A DNA stretch of 64,000 bases from Candidatus Methanomethylophilaceae archaeon (GTDB lineage Archaea; Thermoplasmatota; Thermoplasmata; Methanomassiliicoccales; Methanomethylophilaceae), in assembly GCA_944320495.1 (NCBI GenBank), contig CALUHR010000008.1, positions 1-64,000 of the forward strand, in the 5' to 3' direction. This document shows positions 1 to 8,258 of this stretch, one piece after another (the stretch's first letter is position 1; every line of letters begins with the position of its first letter). A program made the position numbers and the translations under genes. The notes under the pieces were generated by a model. That model did no database searches. It was given only the letters and a program-made list of their open reading frames with translations, and had not been told where the DNA came from.

Positions 1-2
1 GA

Positions 3-239
3 GAGATCACCAACTGGAGCCAGGTCGGCGGACCTGACAAGGCCATCGCCGTCTACTCCCGTGAGGATGGATCCGGAACCCGTGACTGCTTCGACTCCAT
101 GATGGAGAACACCATCGATGGATGGACGATTGCCTCTGGAATCGCGACCTACAACTCCACCAACGGAATCATCGGTGCCGTCCAGGGCAACTACGGCTCT
201 ATCGGTTACATCAGCATCGGACAGCTGGTCAACCTTTGA
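3..239 (+). CDS. pstS: Phosphate-binding protein PstS, C-terminal part (truncated by window edge)
   Basis: The reading frame is open from the first bases to TGA at 237-239, so only the last 78 codons are present. It contains the motif REDGSGTRDCF, close to the phosphate-binding loop of PstS-type periplasmic binding proteins, followed by a typical C-terminal run about new-subunit alternation and a stretch ending GYISIGQLVNL. Thirteen bases separate it from the permease gene, so it is the first cistron of a pst operon. In archaea the protein would be lipid-anchored outside the cell and deliver phosphate to the ABC permease. The signal peptide lies outside the window. Confidence 0.88.
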   Translation, partial: EITNWSQVGGPDKAIAVYSREDGSGTRDCFDSMMENTIDGWTIASGIATYNSTNGIIGAVQGNYGSIGYISIGQLVNL

Positions 240-252
240 TCGGTGATATCTA

Positions 253-2247
253 ATGCAAACATATCAGTATGGCCTACAGAGACGCAGCAGAACAGACAGT
301 GATCAGATAATGAAGACCGTCTTGACGGCGGTTGCCTCAGTGGCCATACTGATAGTCTTCCTAATCATTGTCTTCACACTATCCAGCAGCTGGGATGCCA
401 TAGGGGACGTCGGCATACTCGACTTCCTCTTCGGCACCCAGTGGAGCCCCTCTTCCGGCGCTTACGGGGCTGCCGCCATCATCCTGGGAACTCTGCTGGT
501 GACGCTCGGCGCCATAGCCTTCGCCATCCCACTCGGAATCGGTGCGGCTATCTACATCTCTGAAGTGGCCAATCCCAAGGCCCGTAACACTCTGAAGCTG
601 GTCTGCGAGATCTTCGCCGGAATCCCTTCCGTCGTCTACGGATTCTTCGGACTCCTGGTGCTGCTCCCCCTGCTTCAGGATATATTCCAGGACCAACTGG
701 TCTATTCACAGTCCTGGCTGGCAGGATCCATCCTCCTGGGCATCATGGCCCTGCCGACGGTAATATCCGTGGCCGAGGATGCCATTCACTCGGTCCCCCA
801 GTCCTACAGGGAGGCGTCCCTGGCCATGGGAGCCACTAGGTGGGAGACGACCATCAAGGTCATCGTCCCCGCCGCCATCTCCGGAATCACCGCGGCCATC
901 ATCCTCGGAATAGGAAGGGCCATCGGTGAGACAATGGCCGTCATGATGGTCACTGGAAATGCCACCATATTCCCCGACCCCATCTGGAACATATTCTCCC
1001 TGATCAGTACGATCACCGGAATCCTGGCACTAGAGGTCCCCGAGGCCTCCGTCGGCGACCTCCACTACAGCTCGCTGTTCCTGCTGGCCATCGTGCTGAT
1101 GGTCATGGTGCTTGTGATCAACCTCGCCTCACGCATAATCATCAAACGCATGAAGCGCAAGCTAGGCGTAGAGCCACCCCGTCAGGCTATCTTCTTCAAG
1201 ATCGGTCTGATCCCCAGTCAGGGGTCGTTCGGGGACTGGATCTCGGAGCACAAGGGCATCATAACCGCCGCGTTCGTCTACCTGTGCATGCTGGTGTTCG
1301 TCTGGATGATGGCATCCCTGTTCACCGGAGACCTGACGGCGCTTATCGTATCCGTAGTGGTCACGGCTGTGGTCTTCGCCGTCCAGAAGGTCTTCGAGAA
1401 GATCGACTCCACTGTCAAGCAGCAGGTCGCCCATGGCGGTCTGACCGTGATCATGGTGGTCGTCATCCTGATCCTGATCTTCATCATCGGCTACATCCTG
1501 ATGAACGGCCTCTCCGCCATCGACTGGGAGTTCCTAACGGGGGTCCCGACCAACGGAGGGCGTGACGGCGGAATCGGTCCCGCCATCGTGGGTACGCTCG
1601 AGCTCATGGCCGGAACGGCCCTTATCTCCCTTCCGCTCGGAATCTTCACGGGGGTGTACCTTGCCGAGTACGCCAAGGACACCAAGCTCACGAAGCTCAT
1701 CAGAGAGGCAATCGATCTGCTCAACGGTACCCCGTCCATCGTCTTCGGACTGTTCGGACTGGCGTTCTTCGTCAGGGTCCTCGATTTCGGCGTGTCCATG
1801 GTCGCTGGATGGTTCGTCCTTGCGTTCATGATCATGCCTGTCATAATAAGAACCACGGAGGAGGCGCTCACAGCCGTCCCGCATGACCTCAGGGAGGCCT
1901 CCATGGCGATGGGTGCCAGCAAATGGAGGACAATCGTCCGTGTCATTCTGCCCGCTGCAATGGGAGGTGTGATGACCGGTACAATCCTGTCCCTCGGACG
2001 CGCTGCCGGAGAGACCGCTCCGATCATGTTCGTCGCAGCGGTCTCCAGCTCGACTGCCCCTTACGCGGACTCCATATTCGATTCGGTGATGGCACTTCCG
2101 TTCCATCTGTATTACCTGGCCACCCACGTGGTCGGTTCCGATGCGATGCAGTATGGTACCGCGACGGTCCTTCTCGTGATCGTCCTCGGCATGTTCGCCA
2201 TTGCCACCATTATCAGAAATCACTACAACAAGAAAGTCAAATGGTGA
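253..2247 (+). CDS. pstCA: Fused phosphate ABC transporter permease PstC-PstA
   Basis: A single 664-residue protein contains two complete permease halves that are normally separate proteins. Residues 1 to about 310 resemble PstC and residues about 330 to 664 resemble PstA. Each half has its own EAA loop for docking the ATPase ([10 protein letters not shown] near residue 185 and [10 protein letters not shown] near residue 545) and its own conserved GRAIGETM / GRAAGETA stretch. About a dozen hydrophobic segments are visible, with a charged linker near residues 305-335. A GGTGAT ribosome binding site sits at 242-247, five bases before the ATG. No frame break is seen, so the fusion is real in this sequence. 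It would form the membrane channel with PstS and PstB. Confidence 0.93.
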   Translation: MQTYQYGLQRRSRTDSDQIMKTVLTAVASVAILIVFLIIVFTLSSSWDAIGDVGILDFLFGTQWSPSSGAYGAAAIILGTLLVTLGAIAFAIPLGIGAAIYISEVANPKARNTLKLVCEIFAGIPSVVYGFFGLLVLLPLLQDIFQDQLVYSQSWLAGSILLGIMALPTVISVAEDAIHSVPQSYREASLAMGATRWETTIKVIVPAAISGITAAIILGIGRAIGETMAVMMVTGNATIFPDPIWNIFSLISTITGILALEVPEASVGDLHYSSLFLLAIVLMVMVLVINLASRIIIKRMKRKLGVEPPRQAIFFKIGLIPSQGSFGDWISEHKGIITAAFVYLCMLVFVWMMASLFTGDLTALIVSVVVTAVVFAVQKVFEKIDSTVKQQVAHGGLTVIMVVVILILIFIIGYILMNGLSAIDWEFLTGVPTNGGRDGGIGPAIVGTLELMAGTALISLPLGIFTGVYLAEYAKDTKLTKLIREAIDLLNGTPSIVFGLFGLAFFVRVLDFGVSMVAGWFVLAFMIMPVIIRTTEEALTAVPHDLREASMAMGASKWRTIVRVILPAAMGGVMTGTILSLGRAAGETAPIMFVAAVSSSTAPYADSIFDSVMALPFHLYYLATHVVGSDAMQYGTATVLLVIVLGMFAIATIIRNHYNKKVKW

Positions 2248-2251
2248 TCCT

Positions 2252-3157
2252 TTGAAATTCGGATTATTCAACAAGACCGAAAAGCCCTCCTCGGACCCAC
2301 AGTCCGAGGAGAAGGCCGTTCAGTCCCCCTCGGCTCCGCGTGACAAGAACACGGAGGAGTGGGAGAACAACGGGCAGTTCATATTCGCGGAGATCCCCTC
2401 CGACGACATCGCCATCGACATCAAGGGGATCAATCTCTGGTACGGGGAAAAGCAGGCCCTTTACGATGTGGACCTTCCGGTGAGGAGGAACGCCATCACG
2501 GCCCTGATCGGGCCCTCGGGATGCGGCAAGTCCACCCTGCTCAGGAGCATCAACAGGATGAACGATCTCGTTGACGGATGCAGGATCGAGGGGGAGATGC
2601 TGTTCCATGGGGAGAATCTCTACGATCCAGACGTAGACATAAACTCCCTCCGCACTCGTATCGGCATGATTTTCCAGAAGCCCAACCCGTTCCCCATGAC
2701 CATCAGGGAGAACATCACCTACGGGCCGAAGATCCACGGCATCAAGGACAAGAAGGAGCTCAACGAGATTGTCGAGAGGTGTCTCCAGCAGGCCGCACTC
2801 TACGACGAGGTCGCCGACCGTCTCGACACGTCCGCTCTGGGACTCTCCGGAGGACAGCAGCAGAGGCTGTGCATCGCCCGCGCGCTCTCGGTCAACCCGG
2901 AGGTCATCCTCATGGACGAGCCCACCTCCGCCCTGGACCCCATCGCCACCTCGAAGATCGAGGATCTGGCACTCCAGCTGAAGAAGGAGTACACGGTTGC
3001 AATCGTCACCCACAACATGCAGCAGGCATCCCGTATCGCGGACTATACCGGCTTCATGTATCTGGGCAAGATGATCGAGTTCAGCGAGACGGGCAAGATG
3101 TTCAACAAGCCCATCAAGGCCATGACCGAGAGATACCTGACCGGAAGGTTCGGATGA
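2252..3157 (+). CDS. pstB: Phosphate ABC transporter ATP-binding protein PstB
   Basis: ABC ATPase of 301 residues. The Walker A loop GPSGCGKST is near residues 86-94, the PstB-typical [12 protein letters not shown]-loop follows, then the signature LSGGQQQR near 199 and Walker B VILMDEP near 220, ending with the PstB C-terminus ALYLTGRFG-like [10 protein letters not shown]. The TTG at 2252 is preferred as start because a GGTGAT site lies at 2243-2248; this makes the gene begin just after the permease stop. The first 45 residues form a charged, low-complexity extension not usual in PstB. It energises phosphate import through the fused permease. Confidence 0.93.
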   Translation: MKFGLFNKTEKPSSDPQSEEKAVQSPSAPRDKNTEEWENNGQFIFAEIPSDDIAIDIKGINLWYGEKQALYDVDLPVRRNAITALIGPSGCGKSTLLRSINRMNDLVDGCRIEGEMLFHGENLYDPDVDINSLRTRIGMIFQKPNPFPMTIRENITYGPKIHGIKDKKELNEIVERCLQQAALYDEVADRLDTSALGLSGGQQQRLCIARALSVNPEVILMDEPTSALDPIATSKIEDLALQLKKEYTVAIVTHNMQQASRIADYTGFMYLGKMIEFSETGKMFNKPIKAMTERYLTGRFG

Positions 3158-3161
3158 TAGC

Positions 3162-3809
3162 ATGCAGAGATTCACAGAGGACATAGACTCGCTGGTTGCC
3201 GAGACCTGCGACATGGCGAACCTCGCCGCGGACATGATCGACAAATCGGTCCAGGCGATAGTGGACGAGAACCTGGAGCTGGCCGACGAGGTCATCGACG
3301 ACTTCGACAGGCTCACCAGGTATGATGACGAGATCGAGGAGGCAGCCATCAGGATCCTGACCCTGTACCAGCCGACCGCCGTCGACTCCAGGACCGTCGC
3401 CACGGTCATGAAGTCGATCACGTACCTGGAGAGGATCGGGAAGTACGGGGTGAACATCGCCAAGGCCACCAAGTACCTCAGCGACAAGCCCATGTACGAG
3501 CCGGTCAACATGATCGCCCCCATGGGGGAGACCGCCGTCAGGATGGTCAAGACCGTGATCAACGGGTTCGAGGAGAAGTCCGTCGACGGGTTCGACAAGT
3601 TCCAGGAGATGGACGACTACCTCGACAGGACCATGCGCGATGACCTGAGCAAGCTCGTCGAGTTCATAACCGCGAATCCGGACAGCGCGGACGTCTGCAC
3701 ATACTACATCTCGGTGCTCAAGTACCTCGAGAGGGTCGGTGACCACGCCTGCAAGATGGCCGAGAAGGTCAACTTCATGGTCACCGGCATGCGCGCGCAC
3801 ATCGCGTGA
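3162..3809 (+). CDS. phoU: Phosphate uptake regulator PhoU
   Basis: All-helical protein of 215 residues, the usual PhoU length, with two PhoU repeats. Each carries the acidic metal-binding pattern of the family, seen as DDEIEEAAIRIL in the first half and DDYLDRTMRDDL in the second, and the KYLERVGDHACKMAE signature near the C-terminus. It starts four bases after the pstB stop and closes the pst operon. In this family the protein restrains phosphate import through PstB; archaea lack the PhoR partner in most cases, so that part of its role is not inferred here. Confidence 0.92.
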   Translation: MQRFTEDIDSLVAETCDMANLAADMIDKSVQAIVDENLELADEVIDDFDRLTRYDDEIEEAAIRILTLYQPTAVDSRTVATVMKSITYLERIGKYGVNIAKATKYLSDKPMYEPVNMIAPMGETAVRMVKTVINGFEEKSVDGFDKFQEMDDYLDRTMRDDLSKLVEFITANPDSADVCTYYISVLKYLERVGDHACKMAEKVNFMVTGMRAHIA

Positions 3810-3822
3810 CCAAACCATTCAA

Positions 3823-3840
3823 ACGGGGAGGAATCCCCGT
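3823..3840 (+). terminator. Hairpin after the pst operon
   Basis: A perfect 7-bp stem (ACGGGGA / TCCCCGT) with a GGAA loop starts 13 bases after the phoU stop. No long T-run follows, so it may act as a weak terminator or an mRNA 3' end stabiliser. Confidence 0.5.
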
Positions 3841-3876
3841 CCCATCAATCGTGAAACCATTCACTGGTGATAGTCC

Positions 3877-4173
3877 ATGAGTAGTGGGATAATGATGTTC
3901 GATTGCGAGCAGGTCCGTAAACTGTTCCTGTTCGCGGCCATCGCCGGCGCCGCGCTGGTAATTCTAGATTTCGTACTGTTCGTCGTTCTCGACATCCCGG
4001 TCGCCTACTTCATTCTGGCAGGGGTCGTCCCCGCACTGCTTCTCACCCTCGGCGGTGATGCCTACCGCAAATTCGGGAGGATCCAGATGCCGCTTGCGAC
4101 CAAGAACGAGATGAGGTGCCGCTACACGAAGATTGACGATGTGTGGTACGCGTTCGAGGAGATTGAGGAATGA
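3877..4173 (+). CDS. Small membrane protein of unknown function
   Basis: A 98-residue protein with two hydrophobic segments (about residues 16-37 and 42-59) followed by a soluble basic-acidic tail. A GGTGAT ribosome binding site at 3866-3871 supports the ATG. I do not recognise the family. It sits alone between two hairpins, after the pst operon and convergent with a zinc-ribbon membrane protein, so its expression is probably separate from phosphate uptake. Confidence 0.75.
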   Translation: MSSGIMMFDCEQVRKLFLFAAIAGAALVILDFVLFVVLDIPVAYFILAGVVPALLLTLGGDAYRKFGRIQMPLATKNEMRCRYTKIDDVWYAFEEIEE

Positions 4174-4180
4174 AAAAACC

Positions 4181-4199
4181 GGGGTGGGACCGCCACCCC
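4181..4199. terminator. Bidirectional terminator between convergent genes
   Basis: A 7-bp GC stem (GGGGTGG / CCACCCC) with a five-base loop is flanked on the left by a run of six A and on the right by TTAGTTT. It lies between the stop codons of the convergent genes at 4173 and 4219 and could end transcripts from both sides. Confidence 0.6.
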
Positions 4200-4218
4200 T
4201 TAGTTTATGACCTTCAAT

Positions 4219-4785
4219 TCACGAACTGAAGGTGTCCCTGCGGGAGTACACCATGAAGGTGATGATCAGGCCGATGACGGCCAGACCGATCCCCATGGCG
4301 GCGTACACCGAGAAGCTGCAGATCCCCAGGCAGACCACCGAAGAGGCGGCGCAGAGGATGGTCGCGGCCTTCCAGTTCTCGGCCTTCCTGCAGAACACGT
4401 AGCAGAGTATGGCGAGGGCTCCGCTCACCACGAGGCTGGCCATGCTCAGGCTCATCAGGAGAGGGATGCTGTCGCTCCAGGCTGGCATCATCGAGCCCGC
4501 ATCCAAGCCCGACATGTCCGACATCGTCCTGATAAGCTCGTTGTAGGCCTCCTCCGTCATACCAACGGAGCTGACCAGGTCCATCAGCCCCAGCACTATG
4601 GCGAAAATGCCGTAGAACAGTATGACGAACGAGAATCCGGGTCCGGTCTTACGGCGCTGTGACATCCAGATCTCGTTCTCATAGGGGTTCGGGCCGCCGC
4701 CCACCTGAGCTCCGCACTCGGCGCAGTAGATCGCCCCTTCGGGCAGCTCGGCGCCGCATCTCGTGCAGAAACGGTCTCCTTCCAT
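4219..4785 (-). CDS. Zinc-ribbon membrane protein
   Basis: Protein of 188 residues. The N-terminus has a double-CxxC zinc ribbon (FCTRCGAELPEG then YCAECGAQ), the 'zinc-ribbon' head common in archaeal and Firmicutes membrane proteins. After a polar linker there are four hydrophobic segments, arranged as two pairs (about residues 50-72, 105-130, 140-157, 160-180). The ATG at 4785 is chosen over a TTG nine bases upstream because a GGAGG sequence sits at a suitable distance. Function is unknown; a similar architecture recurs twice more in this window (18595 and 36377). Confidence 0.8.
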   Translation of the reverse strand: MEGDRFCTRCGAELPEGAIYCAECGAQVGGGPNPYENEIWMSQRRKTGPGFSFVILFYGIFAIVLGLMDLVSSVGMTEEAYNELIRTMSDMSGLDAGSMMPAWSDSIPLLMSLSMASLVVSGALAILCYVFCRKAENWKAATILCAASSVVCLGICSFSVYAAMGIGLAVIGLIITFMVYSRRDTFSS

Positions 4786-4818
4786 GCTATCCAATCCCTC
4801 CTACCGCGTATATCATCC

Positions 4819-5837
4819 TTGCCATCGTTCCGACGTGGCGGCCGTATCTATCAGACGTCCGGTTACAACGTCATCCGTGCCGATGGATCCCGCTTCGGAT
4901 ATGAGGTCCATGAGCGCGTCCCTGACCATCGTCTCGGACGTGCCGTCGACCCGCAGAAGATGGCGACGCTGGGCTGCGCCCAGGCGGACTACTTCGGACT
5001 GGAGTCGGTCAGGGCCGGGTTCTGCCTCACAGAGGAGGCGGAGGCCTTCGGATGCCCGATCGACATGGGTACGGCCACCTCGTCCCCGATGCTGAAGGGA
5101 TGCAGGTACACGTACAACCCGATGAAGAGAATCTACGACGAGCCGGACGACCTCCCGGACATCGACGAGTTCCTCAACACCGGCAGGGTGAGGACGGCCA
5201 TCGAGGCCATGTCCATCATGAAGAGGACCCACGGCGAGGACTATTGCGTCGTGGGAGGGAACACGGGCCCGTTCACGATGACTGGGCATCTTCTCAACAC
5301 CGAGAATCTTGTATACTCGGTATGGACGGAGCCCGAGAGGGCCCAGAAGTGGGTTGGTGCTATCGCCCCCTACTGCAGGGCCTTCGGCCAGGCGCTGCTC
5401 GACGCGGGCGCGGATATCGTCCAGATGTCGGAGCCGTCGGCCTCTACGGACATTCTGGCGCCGACGGACTTCCCGGTGCAGTCCGACCAGTTCGTTTCCA
5501 GGTGCCTCGGATCGCTGAAGGGATACACCATTCTGCACATCTGTGGTGATTCGGCGCCGATCATCCCGTTCATGTTCGATACCGGCGTCACGGGCATCTC
5601 CGTGGAGGAGAAGGTCCCGTCCGAGAAGGCCGTGGAGATAGCAAACCACAGGGGATGCCTCGTTGGAAATGTCGGCTGCGCCTTCCCGCTGTTCAAGGGC
5701 ACGCCGAAGGACGTGGCCGCCTCCGCGGCGAGGAGCGGGATGCCGGATTCGACGTGATCTCGGCAGGATGCGGGGTCCCCATCGGGACGCCCGACGACAA
5801 CATTCTCGCCCTCGTGAAGGAGATCACGGGCTGCTGA
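4819..5837 (+). pseudogene. Broken methylcobamide:CoM methyltransferase (MtaA/MtbA family)
   Basis: The central frame encodes a clear MtaA/MtbA-type (uroporphyrinogen-decarboxylase fold) protein: QKMATLGCAQADYFGLES, NTGPFTMTGHLL, and the zinc-ligand motif HICGD (His240, Cys242 counted from 4819). That frame stops at 5757, but the rest of the domain, including ISAGCGVPIGTPDDNI with the third zinc-ligand cysteine (codon 5769-5771), continues in another frame to TGA at 5837. One missing base near 5735 explains this. At the 5' end the first 50 residues are also scrambled: the fragment PVTTSSVPMD, typical of the family, is in a third frame. No good start codon exists. The intact enzyme transfers methyl groups from a corrinoid protein to coenzyme M. 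This copy is dead unless these are assembly errors. Confidence 0.8.
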
Positions 5838-5845
5838 TGTAAACC

Positions 5846-5862
5846 GGGGGCCCAGCGCCCCC
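5846..5862 (+). terminator. Hairpin after the methyltransferase remnant
   Basis: Stem of six perfect GC pairs (GGGGGC / GCCCCC) with a five-base loop, nine bases after the last stop of the methyltransferase remnant. Confidence 0.5.
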
Positions 5863-5935
5863 ACACCTCTCGGACCGCATTCAACCATGAATGCATTGTA
5901 CTTCTAATACAGCACTTGACTTCCAGTCCAATCTA

Positions 5936-5943
5936 TTAGTTCT
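5936..5943 (+). promoter_or_regulatory. TTAGTTCT box upstream of first winged-helix gene
   Basis: The octamer TTAGTTCT lies 33 bases before the ATG at 5969. The same octamer lies 32 bases before the ATG of the paralogous gene at 6453. The matched position suggests a shared control element. Confidence 0.4.
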
Positions 5944-5968
5944 ACCCCCATCCTATGACAAGTGGGTG

Positions 5969-6376
5969 ATGACCGACAGCCGCAGGCCCAAGATGTCCGA
6001 CGAGGAGCTTCTCTTCAGGATACTGAAGGCTATCGAAGCCAGGGGCGGCGTCATAGAGTCGGATCTGTACGATATCGTCGGGACCGCCAGGCGTCTACGT
6101 CCGATACTCGACAGGCTCTGCAGCAGGGGATTCGTCAGCACCACCATGCGTGACCGTGGCCAGAGGGTTCCCGTGTACCATCTGACCGACTACGGCAGGC
6201 TGCTGTTCCACGTGGACGGCTTGCGTCACGAGATCCTCGGCATGAGATCGGACCAATCCGTCGGAGAGATGCTCCTCGAGACCGGGGAGGTCAACAGGAT
6301 CAGGGGCGAGTTCGAGAACGTGAGGCGTCTCATGAGGGTCGTCTTCGACGACGACGGGTCCGAAGACTCCGAGTGA
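5969..6376 (+). CDS. Winged-helix DNA-binding protein, paralogue 1
   Basis: About 135 residues, mostly a winged helix-turn-helix: a helix rich in acidic residues (SDEELLFRILKAIE), then ESDLYDIVG and RPILDRLCSRGFVST as the recognition part, and a wing ending QRVPVYHLTDYGRLL. The C-terminal 45 residues are an acidic tail. It shares these blocks closely with the next gene, so the two arose by tandem duplication. Start ATG 5969 is chosen because it fits the conserved region; a second ATG at 5993 is possible. Target genes are unknown; autoregulation is plausible. Confidence 0.75.
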   Translation: MTDSRRPKMSDEELLFRILKAIEARGGVIESDLYDIVGTARRLRPILDRLCSRGFVSTTMRDRGQRVPVYHLTDYGRLLFHVDGLRHEILGMRSDQSVGEMLLETGEVNRIRGEFENVRRLMRVVFDDDGSEDSE

Positions 6377-6407
6377 GGCACTGGACGGCAAGTCAACCGT
6401 TCCTCAA

Positions 6408-6428
6408 CTTATAGAACAAGTTAGTTCT
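6408..6428 (+). promoter_or_regulatory. Promoter and possible operator of second winged-helix gene
   Basis: A TATA-like element CTTATAGAA at 6408-6416 is followed directly by AGAAC and GTTCT arms (6413-6417 and 6423-6427) forming a short inverted repeat that includes the TTAGTTCT box. The position just past the TATA box would suit a repressor. Confidence 0.4.
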
Positions 6429-6452
6429 TGAGAAAGACATTCAGAATCGCCC

Positions 6453-6965
6453 ATGGCGACTAATCGCAGGGCGAACGTTACGGATCTGGAGCTCATGAGA
6501 GGGGTGGTCCATCAGATCTGGAATCAGGGGGAGGTCATGGAGTCGGACCTCTATCATCTGGTCGGGAACAGGGGCCGCATCCCTCCGATCCTCGATTCCA
6601 TGTCCGCACACGGGCTCCTGTCGACGAGGATCCGCGAATCCGGCCAGAGGGTCCCGCTATATTCCTACACGGACAAGGGCAGGCTGTACTGCATGTGCTG
6701 GCTGCTGGCAGAGGACCTCAGGCGGATTGAAGGGGAGGCCGATCTCGACGACGGCGAGTTCACGGAGATTTACGGGATCCTCGGACGGAGGTACGGCTCG
6801 GAACGAACGCCCTCAACAAGTGATATATACCGAGAGGGCATCCACCCACTCACGGAGTTCAGAGGTATCTTCGGATGCATCTGCCGTGGGGGGAGTTGCT
6901 CCTCCAGGACACACGGGGGCGATGGTCGGACGTGTGTGATCGCGGTTCCATTCTATGATTTGTGA
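6453..6965 (+). CDS. Winged-helix DNA-binding protein, paralogue 2
   Basis: The first ~120 residues align with paralogue 1: ESDLYHLVG, PPILDSMSAHGLLST and SGQRVPLYSYTDKGRLY mark the same winged helix. The last ~45 residues of the open frame (rich in Cys, Gly and Ser) do not look like protein and overlap a TATA box and a structured RNA candidate. A TGA at 6822-6824, in the frame a single missing base would restore, would end the protein at a length similar to paralogue 1. So the true end may be about 6824, with a frameshift, rather than the in-frame TGA at 6965. Confidence 0.65.
   Translation: MATNRRANVTDLELMRGVVHQIWNQGEVMESDLYHLVGNRGRIPPILDSMSAHGLLSTRIRESGQRVPLYSYTDKGRLYCMCWLLAEDLRRIEGEADLDDGEFTEIYGILGRRYGSERTPSTSDIYREGIHPLTEFRGIFGCICRGGSCSSRTHGGDGRTCVIAVPFYDL
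6821..6830 (+). promoter_or_regulatory. Strong TATA box without an assigned gene
   Basis: TGATATATAC is one of the best TATA matches in the window. Transcription would start near 6848. It lies 150 bases before the separate promoter of the ribosomal protein operon, so it probably serves a different transcript. Confidence 0.5.
6848..6945 (+). ncRNA. Candidate structured non-coding RNA
   Basis: Downstream of the TATA box at 6821 the sequence folds strongly. Arms CACGG (6851-6855) and CCGTG (6884-6888) enclose AGAGGTATC (6861-6869) and GATGCATCT (6874-6882), which pair with one mismatch around a C(TTCG)G tetraloop, the very stable UUCG type. The outer bases CCCACT and GGGGGG extend the stem. A second hairpin has perfect 7-bp arms ACACACG (6909-6915) and CGTGTGT (6931-6937). 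There is no tRNA T-loop. I cannot assign a family. It could be a small RNA or a second leader of the ribosomal operon. Confidence 0.45.
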
Positions 6966-6979
6966 TTGGTTCAGCTAAG

Positions 6980-6988
6980 CTTATATAC
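6980..6988 (+). promoter_or_regulatory. Promoter of the S19e-aIF6 operon
   Basis: TATA box CTTATATAC, with an A-rich BRE-like AGCTAAG directly upstream. Predicted start near 7010, giving a leader of about 45 bases before the ATG at 7056, which has a GAGGT site at 7045. Confidence 0.65.
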
Positions 6989-7055
6989 TAGTCCTTCTAT
7001 CCACGCGCCCGTAGCCGTCCTGCGACTAGATTGCGGGGCGGTGTGAGGTATCGAT

Positions 7056-7484
7056 ATGGTTACCGTCTACGACGTTCCCGCCGAGGCACTCATACTCAAG
7101 ACGGCCCAGAAGCTCAAGGAGAACCCCAACATCGTTCCCCCTGAGTGGGCCGAGTTCGTGAAGACCGGCAGGCATACCGAGAGGGCCCCGTCCCAGGACG
7201 ACTGGTGGTACACTAGGGCTGCCTCCATCATGAGGAAGCTGTACGTCAAGGGACCGATGGGATCCTCCAAGCTCGCAGCCGAGTACGGCGGATTCGCCGA
7301 CAGGGGCTCCATGCCCAACAAGGCAGTCAAGGGAAGCCGCAACATCGCAAGGAAATGCATGATGCAGCTCGAGGCGGCCGGCTACCTGGTCTCCAAGGAC
7401 AAGGAGGGTCGCGCCATCAGCCCCGCGGGGCAGTCTCTTCTGGACAACACCGCGAAAGAGGTCTATGACGAGATGAGGGCCTGA
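7056..7484 (+). CDS. rps19e: 30S ribosomal protein S19e
   Basis: 142 residues, the standard length for archaeal S19e. Family blocks are visible: VYDVPAEALI at the start, WWYTRAASIMRKLY in the middle, and the lysine-rich SRNIARKCMMQLEAAGYL near residue 100. It is a small-subunit protein confined to archaea and eukaryotes and needed for 40S/30S maturation. It leads an operon with PDCD5, L39e, L31e and aIF6, a gene order widely kept in archaea. Confidence 0.97.
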   Translation: MVTVYDVPAEALILKTAQKLKENPNIVPPEWAEFVKTGRHTERAPSQDDWWYTRAASIMRKLYVKGPMGSSKLAAEYGGFADRGSMPNKAVKGSRNIARKCMMQLEAAGYLVSKDKEGRAISPAGQSLLDNTAKEVYDEMRA

Positions 7485-7496
7485 GGAGGCATCGGC

Positions 7497-7826
7497 ATGG
7501 AAGACCCCGAACTGGAAGCGATCAGACAGAGAAGGATGGCCGAGATGCAGCAGCAGGCCCAGAACCAGGCCGCTCAGCAGGAGCAGGCCCAGAGGCTCGA
7601 GGCCCAGAAGCAGGGCGTCCTCAGGCAGATCCTGACTTCGGAGGCGCGCGACAGGCTCGCCAACATCAGGCTCGCCAACCCGCAGATGGCGGAATCTGTC
7701 GAGAATCAGCTCATACAGCTTGCCCAGAGCGGCAGACTGAGGGGTGTCATCGATGACGCCATGCTGAAGAACATCCTGGTCCAGGTCTCCCCGCAGCGCA
7801 GGGAGATCACCATAGAGAGGAGATAA
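7497..7826 (+). CDS. DNA-binding protein of the PDCD5 family
   Basis: 109 residues. The N-terminal ~45 residues are a long, Gln-rich charged helix; the C-terminal half is the compact three-helix PDCD5 core ([18 protein letters not shown], then [19 protein letters not shown]). A GAGGAGG site precedes the ATG. Archaeal homologues bind DNA non-specifically; the exact role is not known. Its place after S19e is conserved in archaea. Confidence 0.93.
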   Translation: MEDPELEAIRQRRMAEMQQQAQNQAAQQEQAQRLEAQKQGVLRQILTSEARDRLANIRLANPQMAESVENQLIQLAQSGRLRGVIDDAMLKNILVQVSPQRREITIERR

Positions 7827-7828
7827 TC

Positions 7829-7984
7829 ATGTCTAGCACAAAGGCCCCCGCAATGAAACAGAGGCTGAACAAGAAGGTCAAGCAGAACCGCCGTGTCCCG
7901 GCATGGGTCATGATCAGGACCAACAGGCAGTTCCTCCGCCACCCCAAGAGAAGGTCGTGGCGCATGAGCAAGATCAAGGAGTGA
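7829..7984 (+). CDS. rpl39e: 50S ribosomal protein L39e
   Basis: 51 residues, extremely basic, with the family's [14 protein letters not shown] and [14 protein letters not shown] blocks. L39e is an extended protein lining the peptide exit tunnel. It starts two bases after the PDCD5 stop and its stop region overlaps possible starts of the L31e gene. Confidence 0.96.
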   Translation: MSSTKAPAMKQRLNKKVKQNRRVPAWVMIRTNRQFLRHPKRRSWRMSKIKE

Positions 7985-7989
7985 TGACG

Positions 7990-8253
7990 ATGGCAGATGA
8001 GATTGAGAGGATCATGGTCATCCCGCTCAGGGCGACCAAGCAGGCTCCCCGTACCAGGAGGGCCAAGCGTGCCGTTAAGGAGGTCAGGGAGACCGTCATG
8101 AGGCACATGAGGACGTCCGAGGAGAACGTCTGGATCGACGCCAGCGTCAACGAGAAGCTGTGGGAGAACGGAATCCGCAACCCTCCCTCCAAGATCACCG
8201 TCAAGGCCGTCAAGTTCGAGGACGGTCTCGTCGAGGTCTCCCTCGCGGAGTGA
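7990..8253 (+). CDS. rpl31e: 50S ribosomal protein L31e
   Basis: 87 residues with the L31e blocks RIMVIPLRATKQAPRTRRAK and HMRTSEENVWIDASVNEKLW. The ATG at 7990 is chosen because AAGGAGTGAT lies just upstream; an ATG at 7984 overlapping the L39e stop is the alternative. L31e sits near the tunnel exit and contacts the signal recognition particle. Confidence 0.96.
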   Translation: MADEIERIMVIPLRATKQAPRTRRAKRAVKEVRETVMRHMRTSEENVWIDASVNEKLWENGIRNPPSKITVKAVKFEDGLVEVSLAE

Positions 8254-8258
8254 TCCAA

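Noticed and set aside
6848..6945. tRNA gene interpretation of the structured region.
   Set aside because: No GTTCGANNC T-loop, no acceptor pairing and no CCA-like end.
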